Assembly (NCBI GenBank): GCA_014871385.1
Contig: CM026423.1
Location: 4,344,408-4,408,407, forward strand
Length of the DNA stretch: 64,000 nucleotides
DNA from: Ceratodon purpureus
Lineage: Eukaryota > Streptophyta > Bryopsida > Pseudoditrichales > Ditrichaceae
Direction: 5' to 3'
The position numbers and the translations under genes were made by a program. The notes under the pieces were generated by a model that did no database searches, was not told where the DNA came from, and saw nothing but the letters and a program-made list of their open reading frames with translations. The first letter of the stretch is position 1, and every line of letters begins with the position of its first letter. Shown one piece after another: positions 25,588 to 44,300 of the stretch.

Positions 25588-27034
25588 AACTTTCATCTTG
25601 AAGTCAATTTCACTCATCTTTTTAAGAAAATCAAATATACATGAAAAGTTTACAATTGAATCCTACAACATTCTCACCACTAGAATAAATATTGTTGTTT
25701 TTTATATCAATATAATTAATGATTTAGAATTTGTTATCATTTTATACTTCTATCCAATATCTTATAATTTTTGGTAAGTTAAGTATTGAAGTTTCTTCTT
25801 TTGGTTGTTTGTTTTGAATCCTCAACTCATCTACATAAAGAAAATCATTAGAAGTTGAATGGGGCAAAGAATTTTGATTTATTGTAAATCTAGAGCAGTT
25901 TAAAAATTCAAAAATTTGAGCCATTTGATGTGGAATGACATGTTCATCTTAGATGAAATGAGATTGAGAAGAAGTGGAGCTTTGGAGGCCATTTGAAATC
26001 CAAGTTCTTTTAAGATGACACTAGTAAAAGGATAAGAAGTAGGAGATGTTAATCAAGCATCTTAGTTAGATTGGTCTTGATTTTGGCCCAAGGATACAAA
26101 ACCTTAGTTAGTGTGTAAAGTTTAGTTATTGTAATAAAAAAATAAATTACATTGCCGCAAAGTTTTTTCAAAAATTCACATTTGAAACTGAGATTATAAG
26201 AACTTGCACAGAATTCCAATTGTTTTCAAACAAACAAAAGAGTTTTATTAGAGATTAAAGGAAGGTGATATTATATGGATAACCATCCAATGCAAATGAA
26301 TGTGGCAAAGTCTCAAAGATGACAAGTTATAGAACGAAAGAAAAATGAAACGTTTGGAATTATGAAGTAAGTGATTTCTTATGGATGGAAAGAGAAACAT
26401 TTAGTTTGTTTTAAATTTCTTGTCCGATGCTAATTGAAGATCATCAAGGTTTAATATTGAATACTTGTTAAGTTGTTTTATGTTTTGTGCAAGCTTGAGT
26501 TTACCAAAACAATTATTCTTCAGAATCAAAATGAAAAAGTCATATTTAATGCTAATTTTACTGTGAAATTTCAAATTGATTCAAATAAAAGTAGGTCAAA
26601 TATGTGCATATCAAGTGAGCACATCTTATTCAACAGATGTAATTGCATCCTTAAGAACTCAAATTTTCAATCAAATCAACAATTTGTGGTGCCGAACATG
26701 AGATATGACAACCTCCACAAGCTATTGAAACAATTTGCAGTAAGCAAGCCAAGCGTTTACAACTCTAAAAGTTTAAAATGGATTGAAATTTTGCAAGATG
26801 TGGCGACCATGACTGAATCAAGTAAGTACGTGGCAGGAATCATCTCCCATATAATGCAGATAGAAAATTGTATAAAAAGATGTATAAATATTACATCTGT
26901 AGTATGAATAACTTGTCAGCTTCCTGGAACTTCCAAAGAATCATTTTACAAAAAAATGGAACCGAAAGGCTCAAACATTGAAATTAAGCAACGCTACGTC
27001 ACACAATGAATTGCAGACAGTAACAAAAAATAAC
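25588..27034. other. AT-rich DNA downstream of the CASP-like gene
   Basis: The nearest 200-300 bp before 27035 are likely the 3' UTR of the minus-strand gene. A 144-codon frame at 26473-26907 is AT-driven (Asn, Ile, Lys, Ser-rich) with no known domain and is not called as a gene. Confidence 0.5.
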
Positions 27035-27988
27035 TTATGTTTTAGCCAATTTGTACACACGCAAGTAAGCCATGGCACAAGAGAGCGCTATACAAAGAAA
27101 TGCAATGAAGCTCATGGCGACAGAGGCGGCATTCTTATCACAGAAAACGGTGAAGCCGTCGCTGCAGGCGTAACTGCCTGACTCGCCTTTCTTGAAGCTG
27201 GCAGATACACACGCTCCGGCTCCACATCCGGCCATCAGCATGTATGTTAGAGCCTGTAGATCAACCATTCACACGATTGACAACAACACTATGAATCAGT
27301 CTGTGCACTTCAAATTTCAACAGTACGAACTGCCTCGAAGAAATGCTCCGGAGTCAAGACGCGTGAAATCAGTTCTGCTAGTACTCACTTGGTCGCAGAC
27401 GTAGGTGATTGAAGAGGCTGGCGTAGTAGGCCCCGAGAGGATCGGCTTTCCGGTACACGAGTTCACAACAGATAGAACCAGTTGCACAACTGAGTAGGCA
27501 CACACAATCACATCGATCGCCAGAAGGTACCTGGAGTCCCCAAACCCGCCCTCAACTATGTCAACAATATGTCACATTTCTGAGAATGTGACCGGGGCGT
27601 CACTGTGAATATTAGAATTTCGTAACGCAAACTATATGATACAGGAGGCTGGAGGGACGAGCACTAACGCCATATTTGAAGAGTTGATGGCCTTCCACCA
27701 CAAGGTCGTGTCCGAATAGTAGTTTGGGTCGGTGCCCTCGTTAGAAGCGATCACAGCGAATCCAACTACAGTGAACACAATGCAAGCACATCGCAGCGCA
27801 ATGGAGATGATAGGGAAGTAGGCTGCGTCTTTGCCCCCTCCTATCGGCGCTGGAGGATTATACATCGCTGCTGGAACTCCAGGCACGGTAGCTAGCTCAT
27901 CACCCGACGGGGCTTTGTCGTTCGCCCCGTGCTGGAAGTTACGGCCATTGTCGAACACTCCACTCTGCCATGCTCCTCCGTCCGCCAT
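27035..27988 (-). CDS. CASP-like membrane protein
   Basis: Three exons with matching phase (27988-27669, 27530-27389, 27253-27035) give about 225 residues. After a hydrophilic N-terminus of about 60 residues (from MADGGAW) come four hydrophobic segments: IISIALRCACIVFTVVGFAV, then YLLAIDVIVCAYSVVQLVLS, then one around ITYVCDQALTYMLMAG, then VAMSFIAFLCIALSCAMAYL. The Arg in helix 1 and the Asp in helix 3 are the conserved pair of the CASP/MARVEL-related family. The second extracellular loop has four Cys (ACVSA, YACSD, FCDK). CASPs form membrane scaffolds that guide local cell-wall modification; CASP-like proteins in mosses have no Casparian strip to build, so the exact role is open. The start at 27988 was chosen because upstream in-frame codons lack a plausible membrane-protein N-terminus. 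Confidence 0.9.
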
Positions 27989-29241
27989 CTCGCCCTGCTC
28001 CCCTTTCCAATCCAACCCAAACCAGCCCCTCGCCAATCTCCTCACCTGAAGCTTTGATCACCAGACATGGGTGCACCTCCGGCTACGTAAACTCTTTAAA
28101 GGCTCGCAAAAGGTTGGCGACTCTGTAGTCAACTCTCGCACGAATCTGGCAGAAAGTTTGTCACGTAACTCAACTTACATTGGCGCTACTGCTCTTCCCC
28201 CGAAACGACCAGGGTTTATCACCTCCAATGTAGCTACGAATGGCAACGAAGTGATTGACCGCCGATTGCTTTACGGGATGTGGGGACCATAGTACGCAGC
28301 TCATTCCGGATTTGCGGTTTCTGGCAAAAAGAAATGCAAAAGAAATGCAATTTGAGGAGGACTGTTGGGAATTTGCAAGCCCTGACGTCATCCCTACCGA
28401 TAATCCACTGTCGGTATTAAGAAATTCGCAAGTTGCATGCCAACAATATACAAGTGATTTAATATTGAATATTTTAGCACGTTCTCAGTGATTCGCCGAC
28501 AGTCAGCTGGGAGTGGAGAATAGCGAACGAGACGGATCACGGCGTGAAATCGTGGATGGTTGGTGCCTAGATTAACTTATAGAACTGTAGAGTTTATTGC
28601 AAGTTTGCTACCTCTGTGCGCAGTCGTGGATGGGTCCATGCGGGACGATTGGTTGGGCGGGATATATTGCCAGTGACATCGGCAACCTTGGGGTTGGGTT
28701 CGGGATGAATCAGGTGATGCATCGGATAAAGCTCGATCGCTGCGTAATTTCGAACAGTAATCCCCGATGATCTCTGCTCTCTGGGCCTCATGTTTCACTA
28801 CTGTAACACGGCTTTCGTATACAGTAGTCTACAGCTTTTCACATGACGGGCAGGGTCATGAGCGTACTACTAGCAACCATGTCGTTCCTGACTCCGCTTT
28901 AAATTTTTCATTTATTCATGCACACAACACAACATGAATAAATGAAAAGCGGCCATGAGTTCACGAATGAAAAATTTAAGTAAGATCCAATTTTGGTACA
29001 TCCACATCTAGTACAACAATTTTTTATCCAGAAATGGCAAAGATGAATTTCAAGAAAATCTATTTTTAGTTGTCAAGACTTTTTTTTACAAAAATGAATA
29101 AATTTTTGTTGTACATGTGGTGAACCTGCTATTGTGCTATAATAGATGAGGAATCCAGAGATTTCTGTGAGCTGGCAAGTTGTCTATTGAAGGGTCTCTC
29201 GTTTGTTTGCAAGTAAAACCCAGCCTGGACTGATTATTAAG
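27989..29241. other. Intergenic: CASP-like promoter and LRR-RLK 3' flank
   Basis: No gene is seen. The stretch includes the upstream region of the CASP-like gene and, near 28905-28948, a strong hairpin. Short frames here have no family resemblance. Confidence 0.5.
28905..28948. repeat. Perfect 16-bp hairpin with 12-base loop
   Basis: TTTTCATTTATTCATG (28905-28920) is exactly complementary to 28933-28948. A further complementary word, with AAAAATTTAAG, lies at about 28965-28980 and could compete for the left side. It sits about 290 bp past the end of the receptor kinase gene. It may be a small palindrome or a fold-back element remnant. Confidence 0.8.
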
Positions 29242-35823
<6,582 letters not shown>

Positions 35824-38312
35824 CTTCTCTGTGTTACTTTGGGGGTCGGGGTTTGCCATCATATCTCGCCTGCCCATCCTGCTTGGAATTCCCGCTTTCG
35901 TATAATGCGGCAATCTCAAATTCCACAGATTCCTGAATCCACTACTGCCACTAATCCTCCTCGGATCCTAACGCACGCTTGATTAAGTTCCCACGTGGAT
36001 ATAATTTCCCTCAAATGGATCTGGGATTTGTGAGCTCACGAGCAGCATGGTTATCTGTGCATGAAGGTCAGAGTAATCTTTGTGCTGCAGCAGAGACAGG
36101 AGAGGGAAAGAGGGAGAGGGGGAGAGGGGAGAGGGGAGAGGGTGGGGGAGGGAAGACACGGTTGCCGAAACAGTCAGGATCGGGTGACGACCCTGCCTGC
36201 ACAAGCTAGTCACTCCCGCAGTCCAAGAGAGAGAAGAAAGTGAGTCAATAAAGTAGAGGCACCTGGGGAATGAGCACAAGAGAGTGGACTAGAAGGTAGC
36301 AGAGCAGAGGGTGCGAGGCGATGGCCATCAGCCATGGTGCAGTGCCCAGTGGCCTCCACGAAAGCCCAGCCGAAGGAGCAGTGCAGCACGCACTGAATCA
36401 CTTGGCACCAACGACATCGACATCCACAATTTAGTCAGCCGACGCCCTTTCCCATCATCTGCATCGCCTGCACGGTCGTCCTTGGATTCCTTGCCTCCTC
36501 CCCATATGAATCAGTGACGATCCATCCACCGGACTCTCACTTGCATTTATAAGTTCCATTGGGCTCTTCAATTCTTCGGCGTAAGTCGGCCCCAGGGATA
36601 TCCCAACCCACGGCCGTGACGTACCTCGAATTGCCTTCCGTCCCTCCGTCCCTGTCCCAGCTGCATATATATTGCGTGGATTGCCTGCCTACCTGCATCC
36701 GTTTCACTAGCTCCTTTCCCTTACGTTGCTTTCCTCGTCCTGCGACGTCTATGCGACAGTGGCAACGTCGAGAGTCAAGACCAGTCGTCATCAGCTGTTG
36801 CAGCTGGTCATGGTCAATATCTATGGTCACGCCAGGCTCGGGGTGAATGAGTCGCCCCAGTCCTGCAGGTTCCTCCGAAATTCTGTAAACTTGCAACACC
36901 ATTGTCGAAATGACGTAGTACGGTGCCCACTGCAACCCCACCACAAATTGTATTTTGAAGCTTATATCATCGGAATTTATAAGCTATAGATCGCCACATC
37001 GCACTCGCAGATGCAGACAGTCTCACAGTGCCCTCGATCCCGCATAAATATCCCAACTTGGCTACCCAGTGCTGATGATCATCGATCCTTCCATGACATG
37101 ACACTGTGATAATAAAAATATCCCCCCCTCTCTCACTGCATGCCCCACCAGTGGAGCGGATCGAAAGAAGAAATATAAGAAGTCGTATTGAAGAGAGATG
37201 TGGCCAATACTGCATGCCCAGGAGGAGTTCCGTGCCACGAGGAGTGTCTCGATACTCATGACACAGTGAAGCCATAGCCAAGGCTGGGCAAGAAGCGAGC
37301 AGCAGCATACGATCGATACTCCTCACCCAAGGGCCCGGAACCATGGAAGGCTGGATAAAATCCACGAACATGAAACACTAGGAATGACGTGAAAGCAGGA
37401 GCGGGACATTTGGTGGGAGGTGGGCCCCAGTGAGGAAGTGAGTCAGTGACGTGTCAGAGTTCGATGTTGGTGTGCACAAGACGGTCATGAACAATTTGTG
37501 TAGATTACGGAAGTAGGGAAGATGAGGATGGGGACTCCGAGCATGTGGATGGGGATGTGGATGAGGGTGTGGATGAACGACCTGTGGCAGGCAGTGGATG
37601 AGCCCGACAGAAGGTGGCCTTGAACGAGTGAGTTAGTAACTTAGTGAGCGGGGAACTTGGGAATGGCGGTGTTGGGGTGAAGTAAAAGGGAGTGGACCGT
37701 GACGAGGGGAGCGTAACTTACCAAGGTAGGCCGACCGGAGTAACTTGGGAAACCAGACAGGAAGTGCGGGCAGGGCAGAGCAGAAGGGCAGCGAGGGCAG
37801 ATAAGGAAAGAGCCCGGGCAGGGGGGCCGAGCGGCACTGCGGGGCATGGCATGGGCATGGTCGGGCAGGGAGGAGGATGTAAGGAGGGGGAGGATATGGG
37901 AGGTTGGAGTGGTAGATTGTGTCCTGAGCGAGCTGAGTGTGGGACCGGGGGAGGGGGAAATCTTGGCGAGAGGGAGAGCGAGAGGGAGAGCGAGAGCGAG
38001 AGCGAGCGAGGGAGAGAACCGGAGGAGAGGCGAGAGGGAGGGGTGACACCGGCGGTGTTGGACAAAGAAATGGAGTGGGAGTACCTAGCACGCACGATTC
38101 GTCAATCTATCAATAAATAAATTCATTTTTTCATTGTGTGTCTGTGTCTGCGTTTGTTTTGCTCCGATCCATGTTGTGATACTCAGGGTAGTCACCAGTG
38201 CTGCATTCATTGTCACCGTTGCGTTGCGTTGCGTTGCGTTGCGGGGCGTGGCGTGGCTCCCGACCTTCGTTTCGCCAATTGCCGTGCCACCAATTCTCCG
38301 GATGCTGCAGCT
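35824..38312. promoter_or_regulatory. Divergent intergenic region between LRR-RLK and the TTM-like gene
   Basis: About 2.5 kb separates the two divergent starts. No gene is supported; the frames at 36537-37371 and 37633-38091 lack family resemblance and come from GC- or GA-rich composition. Purine-rich plus-strand tracts lie at 36092-36156 (GAGAGGG words) and 37967-38043 (GAGAGCGAGAG words). They read as CT tracts on the minus strand and are likely part of leader or promoter DNA. Confidence 0.5.
38218..38243 (+). repeat. GCGTT microsatellite in the leader of the TTM-like gene
   Basis: Five head-to-tail GCGTT units lie about 70 bp ahead of the start codon at 38313, followed by variant units. 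Their place in the 5' leader could affect translation, but nothing in the sequence shows this. Confidence 0.8.
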
Positions 38313-41300
38313 ATGGACGACTCCTCCTCCTTCGCTCTCGCCTCTGGCACTGGGGCTGGCACCTCCTTCCCCCTCCACGTCGTACGCTCATCTCCTAACC
38401 CGCCACTCTTCCTCTTCTTCTCTGCTGGATTTATTGCTGCGATCGTGCCCGGCTCGTCCCCCTGCCTTTCTTTTTTAATCTCTCTTCATTTCCCTGCGTC
38501 TCCTCTTGTTCATGACCTCGCTTGGAATGGACCATTTCTTGCGCTTGTGTGTTCTTTACTCTTTTCTTTTCTCCATCCCTACATCCACCGCTCTACCTCT
38601 TCCCTAATTTCTTCTCCTCCGGGGCTGCATCACCAATTGTAGCTGTTGCGGGATCGAATGGTTCATGTTCATTGATTTGAGCTCCTCATCACACAATTAT
38701 CACGATCACGAACATGACCACAGCAAGTCCAGGGTCGGCATAATTCGTTTTCTGTAGCTGAATCTTCACCATTTTGCAGTAGCCTCAGCTTGTATCTTCA
38801 TCATTACGGTCTTTTACAGATGTGCGACGACTACTGCCAATCAGTTAATCGAGTGTCCCCCTCAATTTTGTTCGTCTGCTTCTTGCATTCTACATCGCTG
38901 CCATTGTCGTCCTCGACGAGTATTTAGTTGAGCGGGTTATTCGTATGGGTGCCATGTCAAGAAAATCTCTTGGCCGAAAGAGTACATAACAATTCACCTC
39001 AGTTTGCTCACATTTTCGTTTGGATTTTTCTGCGATCCCATTCACGAGTCTGTTCGTGTTGGGCATCAAGAATGGAAGAAACTTTCTTTTCTTCGAATCA
39101 CCTGACCTAGTGATTTCTTGGCAGTCTTTTGACCACGGCTACTTCTTGACGGTGCGTGCCGTCCAAGAGCTTCGAGACAGGAAGCGGGGCTCGGTTCTTG
39201 TGGGCATTGGTGGACCAAGCGGCTCCGGAAAGTCTAGGTATTTGTCGACTCTACCGAAGCTTTGAAGCATCGGCTCTTGTTTCCGTTGCGAGCTAGATTT
39301 TATTCTCTGTTGCTTTTCATGAGTGTTGTGGTGGTGAATTGTGTTTGGTTTTGCCAAGAATCCCAGGTTTCACAGCTCCCTAACACCAAGGATTCCTGTT
39401 CTCAAGTCAGTTACAGTTGTCTGGAAGGACTGTTCAACAATCTGTGACTATCGTTCTTTACAGCATCCTGTGCAGAAAATAGAATAAAATCCCCTGATAG
39501 CATTACCACTTTCTGCCCTGGTTGCAACGTGAATTTTAAATCCATCGGGAACATCCTCTAACTAATAATGGGGCATGACAAACTGCTTGTCTAACTGGAG
39601 GTTTTGCTGGGGTTTTTGCAGTCTCGCGACGAAAATTGCTTCTGTTCTTGGAGGTGCAGTGGTCGCTATGGAAAACTACCACGATCCATCTCTATCTGTT
39701 GATGACAGTAGCGACTTCGATACAATCGATTTCATGCTGTTGATTCGAAATTTAGAGGTACTCTACTCATCCCTTTGCATGTGCAGTAATGCAAACGAAG
39801 GGATTCGACGCCTCCGATGTCCGCTCTTAACAAATTATGCGATTACAACGAAGTCTGCTTGATCTTGACTTAAGACCTCACTGACATTTCTCTACTCCCG
39901 TCCAGCTGGAATGTTTGTCACAATTTAGCTGGTTACTTATACTTTGGTTCAATTGCGACAGGACTTGCTGAAAGGGAAGGATACAATGATGCCAGAATTC
40001 GACTTTCAAGAAAAAAAGCGCTCAGGTTTTTGTTTGATGAAGGCTCCGAAGTCCGGCGTGGTAAGGCTTCTTGTTATGAAATCGTAATCGTTTGGAATCG
40101 TACACTTAGACTGTTCTTTTGTTTTTGTGAAGTATATATTTGTGTTTTGAGCTTGTTGCTAGCGAGCTTGACTTTTGGAGTTCTCATCGTGCCGTTTATG
40201 CATGGATCCTCGGTTAGGTTCTCGTTGAGGGTACCTACGCGCTTCATTCCAGATTGCGTTCTCTGTTGGACATTCGTGTGGCTGTGGTGAGTATTTTGTG
40301 TATCATGATTGTGATGTATAATTCTACGTCGTGAATATAATGAAACGAGAATTTTGATGCGGACGGAATGAGGAATATATTATTTATTTTTGCTAGGAGA
40401 TATTGGAATCTAGGGTTAGTCACTTTTGTACAACGAATTGTTGCAGATTAGAGTGTATCGTAGTGTGCATGTATGCATTTTGCTAGTGATTCGAACTTAC
40501 GTAGGAGCTAGGTTTGCAGGTTGGAGGGGTTCATTTTAACCTGCTTTCCAAAGTTCGCCGGGATATTGGCGAGACCTTATCATTGGATCGACTTATAGAC
40601 AGTATCTTCCCTACGTTTCGAACAAACATTGAACCAGATCTTCATCATGCACAGGTATTTTATTTTAACTTTAGTAACTGTAGTGTTAGAATACTTGCCA
40701 CATATCCATATTATTGTAAGCACTGACAGTTGGTGTTCCTTGCAGATCAGAATTAGTAACAGCTTTGTGTCTGCTAGTCTCCGGGAACCATACTACATCT
40801 TGAAGTCGGACAAACAGGTACATAATCTTACATAACATGGTCGCTAGGTACTGAATTGGCCCTGTTGGACACATTTTGGATTGAGTTGCATTGTACGGCA
40901 AGATCAATAGATTTTCATGATCAAGAGATTGTGGGTTAGTTACCGTAGTAGGATAGTTGGTTCGTTCAAAAATAGTTCCAAAATAAGAAAACAAAAATCC
41001 AGGAAATTCTAAGGATAGAAAAACGAAAATAGTACATGGCCATTTTAATCCATCTTAGGCTATTTTAGGAATTTAAAAATATGAAAACACGAAAATTAAT
41101 AAATTAAAATTTAAGAAATGAACCTGGTTGAGTTTCGGTTCGATTTACAAGATATGCTTGGTGATTTTCATGGTATTACCGATAAGTTCGATATTATGAT
41201 CTGGAATGGAATGGTACATCTCCCTTCAGGTATTGAAGACTTCAATTGAGATGCTTTTCAACTCAGAAAATGTGCGTCATGAACAGTAAGCATCTTTTCT

Positions 41301-44300
41301 CACTGTCCCAAGTTACATGTAAGGTTACGGTTGACTGCAAATTTCTTGCAAACTTAGGGTGGATTATTTGGACAGGATTTGGATCAAAGCCATTTATAAA
41401 GTCATGCTTATATTGTTATAGGCACCATAAATTGATTAGGTATCTGGTCCTCCTTGGCCACCAAGTACTGGTTTTATATTGAACCCAGCGTGGGCTACGT
41501 TTGTATTTCCAGATATATTGAAATGTACTTGAGACCCCCAGCCCAGCAGGACAGTTCAAAAACCAGTGATTGGATCAGGATGAGGCAGTGTGGCATCAGA
41601 TATGAACTCGCCGAGGGTTATCAGAGAATTGTTGATAAGCATTTTATCATAAAGCCCAGAGCTGAATTTGAGGTTTGTGATGACACTTGGATTAGGGCTT
41701 TATCTTGATCTTAGAAATCTCGCCCGTATATTGTGTTACCAGTGCGAATTTCCTGTCATAATACTCACTATTTATACATATATTCTGTGTATTGTTTGAA
41801 CAGGTGGGGAAGACCACATTAGGCGGTCTACTAGCGTTAGGGTACCAGGTCGCTGTGAGCTTCAAGCGAGAATCAGCCATATTTGACAACGGCAAAGTAT
41901 CCCTATCTTTAGAAACGATTGATGATGTGAATAAGTGTTTTATTCAAGTTAAGGGGACTGACCGCAAGGTACATATCTTTTTTTGCAAGCCAGTTCATTG
42001 GTTCAGGTTGTTCGGAAATTTGGAATAGTTGGTTTCATTTTGTATGCGCATGAAAAAGCACTGGTTGACGGTTCGAATGCTGTAGTTTCTCAGTTTGAAG
42101 GATGAATCTTAAAATCAGGTTGTTGCGGCTGAAGCAGCTGCATTGGGTCTAGATGGTCCATGGATTACAAAATCTTACATGGAAATGGTACTTGATTATA
42201 AAGGTAGGTCTGACTCTAACTGCCTTTGTCTTAAGGTTACTGTTGGAACATCCCTGTGTTGTTGGGGCGCCGAGCTCCTTATGAACTCAGTCTGGATTTC
42301 CAAGTGGATATGATATTAGTTGAGTGTCTTTGTTAAATCCCGATGACTACTATAACTTGCAGTTCACATTTTTTTTTGTTCACATCGTTAAACTGTGTAG
42401 ACATATTTGTTGATGTGATGGTCTTAAGCAGGTCTTCCACGCTTGGATTCACCGCCACTACCAAATTCAGTATTTTTTGGATCTCGGACACTTAAATCCC
42501 CAGCGCTTCTTAATATAGGAGAGCCGAGTGTATTCGCACCAGTTCCAATTCGACTGAAACAGTTGGTTCCTTTGAAGCCTCCGAGTACCTTGGAAACCTG
42601 GACGAGATCACCAACAAAGGCGGACGTAGACCAAGTGATTGGATCTTGGCACCTTACAACTTCCTTCGGAGGTTCATATCACATCTTTATACTGCCTTTG
42701 CTACCCGTTTTTTTGTTACTTATTGTGTTATTCCCTCTTGCTCGATTCTTGGGAGCTCGATTCTTTTGATTTAGTCTTGGATATGAACCCATCCTTGATT
42801 AAATTGCACTTTGTCATCAAGACATTCATTTACTTCTATGTACTCATGTTTTAACATCAAGGACATATCTTTTTTTTACTCAAACAGATGCTTGATTCGC
42901 GCTGGTCTATAGGCCAGTGTTTCTTTCTCTCTTGTATTCGAGCTTCATTTTGGATTCTAACGAAACCGTCCAATAAATGCTCATTTGGTGGTATTCTGCA
43001 GAGGATGATAGAGTCATTGATAGCGGCCCCTCAATTCCCGTTGTTCCGGGTTTAGGTCATCCTGTGATATCTTCGAAAGACGCGATCAAGCTTCATCCAA
43101 TGTCTGAGACATTTGACTTTGATAGAGGTCTCCTTTTGGCCGTGCAAGCGATTCAGGTAGAGTTTGCACTTTCTGTATTTTGAATTTCATTCAGATATGA
43201 AAGGATGTTTAATTGCTGAGGTTGTTTAGTACTCTTGATCATGCTTTCAAACACAACGATGCCTTTTTGTGCAGACACTTCTTAATGCGCGAGGTCATCC
43301 AGTGATTGTTGGCATTGGTAAGCAGATCCTATAGCTTTATTTACAAGCTTGTACTAATATTACTCGTGAAAGTTCCAATCAATGTGGGCATTGTGTATGT
43401 GGGTTACTTCGTAGACAAGAACGACTGCTACATAATGCATTGTTTCCTCGGTAGCGGTAGAGTTTATCTTCTCTCGTACCTAGGTAATCGCTGCAATTGC
43501 CCGGTGTTGAACGTATTCTCACGAACACGTAGAACATGTGTGTTGCTAAGACATCTGTAGCATTTTTTCGTCTTGGCAGCCGCCTGGTTACTTTTTTGGT
43601 TGACTGCGATGTTTGGATAGTTTCTTTTGTGGTAAAGGCGGTATGTTGTGCTGCGTTAGTCATGCGTCCCTTCAATGACAGGAGGACCGAGTGGGTCTGG
43701 CAAGACTAGTTTTGCACACAAGATGGCAAACATAGTGGGTTGCGAAGTTATATCCATGGAGAGCTACATCAAGGCCGAAGAAGTGAAGGATTCCAATTAT
43801 GACGAATTCAGTACGTTGGACTTGCCACTTCTGCTCAAGGTATTCTTAATTATTCATGTAAAGAACTCATGAACGTTGATGGATTTTGAACTTTGTTCTT
43901 TCTTTTTAAGAGCAAGCACCAGGTTGCTGAAAGTTCCCCACTCTGTACAGACTGATGCTTCTGCTCTATATACAAGATATTTTGTGAATGTGAATATAAA
44001 ATATAAATCTTCAAATGTCTTGTGATCGTGGGTTGATGCATGTTAGGACCAGAGAAAGTGGATCACAAAATATGTGTTAACATTTGCAGAACATTGAAGA
44101 TTTGAAAACCCTTACTTCAACCAGGATCCCTGTATTCGATTTTGAGAAAAATAAGCGAAGTGGGGCAAAGGATCTTGTTGTCTCAGAAGACTGTGGTGTG
44201 GTCAGTCTCCTAGCTTGGTTGCTCTGCATCATCTGGTTACCTGTTTTTAAGACTGTTGCTTTGAAAAGAAGTAGTGAGGTGATGGTTCCGTGAAGCAATT

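Noticed and set aside
26473-26907. 144-codon ATG frame
   Set aside because: Asn/Ile/Lys/Ser-rich translation of AT-rich DNA, no domain, no splice partner, no promoter signal.
36537-37371. Possible minus-strand gene between the receptor kinase and TTM-like genes
   Set aside because: No domain, no conserved motif and no consistent splice phase among the frames.
37633-38120. Overlapping 125-152-codon frames on both strands
   Set aside because: Arg/Glu or Ser/Leu/Pro translations of a GA-rich tract; open frames in several registers indicate low complexity, not a gene.
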